The translations under genes and the position numbers were made by a program. The notes beneath the pieces are model-generated. The model saw nothing but the letters and a program-made list of their open reading frames with translations, had not been told where the DNA came from and ran no database searches. 9,218 nt of DNA from Gaiellales bacterium (GTDB lineage Bacteria; Actinomycetota; Thermoleophilia; Gaiellales; F1-60-MAGs149). Below are positions 7,496 through 9,218 of this stretch, in pieces; positions within the stretch are counted from its first letter, which is position 1; each line of letters opens with the position of its first letter. The stretch covers positions 1 through 9,218 of the forward strand of contig JAURLF010000177.1 of NCBI GenBank assembly GCA_030831375.1, given 5' to 3'.

Positions 7496-8076
7496 CGCGC
7501 GCCGCGCACGGCGCAGCCGGCCAGGTGGTCGTCGACCACCCCGAGCGCCTGCATCGCGGCGTAGGCGGTGGTCGGCCCCACGAAGCGGAAGCCGCGCGCC
7601 TTCAGGGCGCGGCTGAGCGCCGTCGACGCGGCGGTCTGCGCGGGCACCTCGGCCATCGTGCGTGGCGCGCGCCCGGGCCGCGCCGGTGCGTGCGCCCAGA
7701 CGAGCTCCGCCAGCGACCCGCCGTCCGCGTGCAGCGCGACCAGGGCGCGGGCGTTGCCGATCGCCGCCTCGATCTTGCCGCGGTGGCGCACGATGCCGGC
7801 GTCGGCGAGCAGGCGCGCGACGTCGGCGTCGCCGTAGCGCGCCATCCGCCCCGCGTCGAAGCCGTCGAAGGCGGCGCGGAAGGCCTCGCGCTTGCGCAGG
7901 ATCGTGATCCAGGCGAGGCCCGCCTGGAAGCCCTCGAGGCAGAGCTTCTCGAAGACCCGCGTCTCGTCCGTGACCGGGCGGCCCCACTCCTCGTCGTGGT
8001 AGCGCACGTAGAGCGGGTCGTCGCCCGCCCACGGGCAACGCGCGACCCCGTCGGGGCCGCGCACGACGCCCGCCAC
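7492..8076 (-). CDS. tag: DNA-3-methyladenine glycosylase I
   Basis: This encodes 194 residues (E. coli Tag 187) and is collinear with it, offset by ten residues. Tag removes 3-methyladenine from alkylated DNA, starting base excision repair. The zinc-binding residues are all present: C14, H27, H184 and C188, matching E. coli C4, H17, H175 and C179. E48 corresponds to the base-recognising E38, W56 to W46 and Y26 to Y16. Other signatures are YHDEEWG (26-32), AGIVRHRGKI and FRFVGPTT. The residue after the LEG motif is F50 where E. coli has Q40; the neighbouring Q51 is kept. The start is GTG 8074-8076, preceded by GAGGG; it adds about ten residues before the first zinc cysteine relative to E. coli. 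It lies 10 bp downstream of the aminotransferase and is probably cotranscribed with it. Confidence 0.96.
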   Translation of the reverse strand: MAGVVRGPDGVARCPWAGDDPLYVRYHDEEWGRPVTDETRVFEKLCLEGFQAGLAWITILRKREAFRAAFDGFDAGRMARYGDADVARLLADAGIVRHRGKIEAAIGNARALVALHADGGSLAELVWAHAPARPGRAPRTMAEVPAQTAASTALSRALKARGFRFVGPTTAYAAMQALGVVDDHLAGCAVRGAR

Positions 8077-8082
8077 GGCCGG

Positions 8083-8087
8083 CCCTC
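8083..8087 (-). promoter_or_regulatory. Shine-Dalgarno site of tag, touching the upstream stop codon
   Basis: On the minus strand GAGGG lies six bases before the GTG start of tag, and its first base is the last base of the aminotransferase TAG stop. It supports the GTG start and suggests translational coupling within a two-gene transcript. Confidence 0.6.
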
Positions 8088-9218
8088 TAGCCGGCCGCGG
8101 CGACGTCGGCGAGCGCCGCCTTGAGGGCGCCCGTCAGCTCGTCGATGTGCTCCTGCGTGCAGATCAGGGGCAGCGACGTCACGACCATCGGCTTGACGCG
8201 GACGTCGGGCCGCACGATCACCCCGTGCTTGCGGACCGCGCCGGCGACGGGCGCCGTCAGCGCGTTGTCGACCAGCTCGAGCGAGTGGTAGAAGCCCTTG
8301 CCGCGCGCCTCGACGACGAGGTCGGACGAGGCGGCGACGTCCTGCATCGCCGCCGCGTAGGCGTCCTCGTGCGCCTGCACGTTCGCGATCACATCGAGGC
8401 GCTCCATGATGTCGATGTTGGCGAGGGCGACGGCGCAGGCCAGCGGGTGGCCGCCGAAGGTGAAGCCGTGCGCGTACATCGCCTCGGCCTCGATCAGCGG
8501 GGCGCCGACGGCCTCCGTGAAGATGACGCCGCCCGCGGGCGCGTAGCCCGAGGTGATGCCCTTCGCGTACGTGATGATGTCCGCGTCGAAGCCGAGCCGG
8601 TCGGACGCGAACCAGGCGCCGACGCGGCCGAAGCCGGTGATCACCTCGTCGCACCACAGGAGCACGCCGTGGCGGTCGCAGATCTCGCGGATCTTGGCGC
8701 CGTAGCCGTCCGCCGGCGGCAGGCCGCCGCCGTTCTGGATCGGCTCCATCACGACGGCCGCGACGGTGTCGGGGCCCTCGGCGAGGATCGCCTGCTCGAT
8801 CGCGTCCGCGCAGGTCAGCTGGCAGCCGCCCTTGTCGTGGCAGTAGAGGCACGTGCGCTGATGCGTGTTGGGCGCGTGGCGCACGTTCGGGTCGAGCGGC
8901 TCGAACGGCGCGCGCGACAGGGGGATGCCGGTCAGGGAGAGGGCCCCCATCGTGCAGCCGTGGTACGCGCCGCGGCGGGCGATGATCTTGCGCTTCAGGC
9001 CCTGGCCCTTGGCGAGGAAGTGCTGGCGCACCAGCTTCATCGCGGACTCGACCGACTCGGAGCCGCCCGACGTGAGGAGGACGCGGGACATGCGCTCCGG
9101 CGCGAGGCCGAGGATGCGCTCCGTGAGGGCGAGCGCCGACGGGTGCGTCGCGGCCCAGTTCGGGTAGAAGGACAGCGTCTCCAGCTGGACGCGCGCGGCC
9201 TCGCCGATCTCGGCGCCG
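8087..9218 (-). CDS. Class III pyridoxal-phosphate aminotransferase (aspartate aminotransferase family, omega-transaminase type); 5' end missing
   Basis: The frame is open to the window edge, giving 376 visible C-terminal residues; roughly 60-80 N-terminal residues are missing, since the family is 430-460 long. The ATG at 9091 is internal: conserved sequence (LSFYPNWAATHPSALALTER) runs upstream of it. Fold-type I landmarks are present: a PLP-phosphate loop reading TSGGSES where SGSEA is usual, YHG at 85-87, EPIQNGGG, DEVITGFGR with the pyridine-nitrogen aspartate D190, and the Schiff-base lysine K219 in YAKGITSGYAP, 29 residues later as usual. The enzyme moves an amino group between an amine or omega-amino acid and a keto acid such as pyruvate; taurine-, beta-alanine- and putrescine-pyruvate transaminases are relatives, and the substrate cannot be chosen. 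An unusual four-cysteine cluster sits at C123, C126, C132 and C136. The stop lies 10 bp before tag, so the two probably form an operon. Confidence 0.9.
   Translation of the reverse strand, partial: GAEIGEAARVQLETLSFYPNWAATHPSALALTERILGLAPERMSRVLLTSGGSESVESAMKLVRQHFLAKGQGLKRKIIARRGAYHGCTMGALSLTGIPLSRAPFEPLDPNVRHAPNTHQRTCLYCHDKGGCQLTCADAIEQAILAEGPDTVAAVVMEPIQNGGGLPPADGYGAKIREICDRHGVLLWCDEVITGFGRVGAWFASDRLGFDADIITYAKGITSGYAPAGGVIFTEAVGAPLIEAEAMYAHGFTFGGHPLACAVALANIDIMERLDVIANVQAHEDAYAAAMQDVAASSDLVVEARGKGFYHSLELVDNALTAPVAGAVRKHGVIVRPDVRVKPMVVTSLPLICTQEHIDELTGALKAALADVAAAG

Noticed and set aside
7524..7540. A 7-bp hairpin (GGTGGTC, loop GTC, GACCACC) as an amidase terminator
   Set aside because: It lies inside the tag coding sequence at the codons around the zinc ligand H184, which explains its sequence. 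There is no T-tract and the stem is short.
6038..8038. A 666-codon minus-strand frame antisense to the amidase and running through part of tag
   Set aside because: The amidase and tag frames carry complete catalytic motifs. This frame has only low-complexity sequence and crosses both genes.

Overview
The window is very GC-rich, with G or C at almost every third codon position, and genes are tightly packed on both strands. This and the gene content (a full-length bacterial Lhr helicase, a TetR regulator, amine and amide enzymes) suggest a high-GC actinobacterium. A Thermoleophilia-type lineage is possible, but that is an impression and not a demonstrated placement. I see no tRNA, rRNA, CRISPR array, insertion sequence, prophage gene or attachment site. 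No gap between genes exceeds about 100 bases.

Layout from left to right: (1) the 3' part of a FAD-dependent amine/amino-acid oxidase-type gene on the plus strand, cut by the window start; (2) a strong GC-rich hairpin between it and a convergent TetR-family repressor gene on the minus strand; (3) a 97-bp divergent promoter region; (4) a very large plus-strand gene for the Lhr-type superfamily 2 helicase (about 1,458 residues), which fills nearly half the window; (5) a 53-bp spacer with its own promoter-like element, then an amidase-signature-family hydrolase on the plus strand; (6) a minus-strand pair, a class III (PLP) aminotransferase cut by the window end, followed after 10 bp by DNA-3-methyladenine glycosylase I (tag). 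The amidase and tag converge so tightly that their stop codons share one CTAG.

Two themes are interleaved. Lhr and Tag both act in DNA repair. The FAD oxidoreductase, amidase and aminotransferase are small-molecule nitrogen enzymes that could act on amines, amides or amino acids; no common substrate can be read from the sequence. The TetR gene is divergent from lhr and convergent with the oxidoreductase, so its own promoter and possibly lhr are its nearest candidate targets.

I find no convincing undescribed multi-gene system. The points most worth a second look are a shared promoter/leader element upstream of lhr and the amidase, the interlocked tetR/lhr promoters, the four-cysteine cluster in the aminotransferase, the missing C-terminal aspartate in Lhr, and the shared CTAG stop. 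Long frames antisense to lhr and the amidase were judged to be GC-bias shadows.
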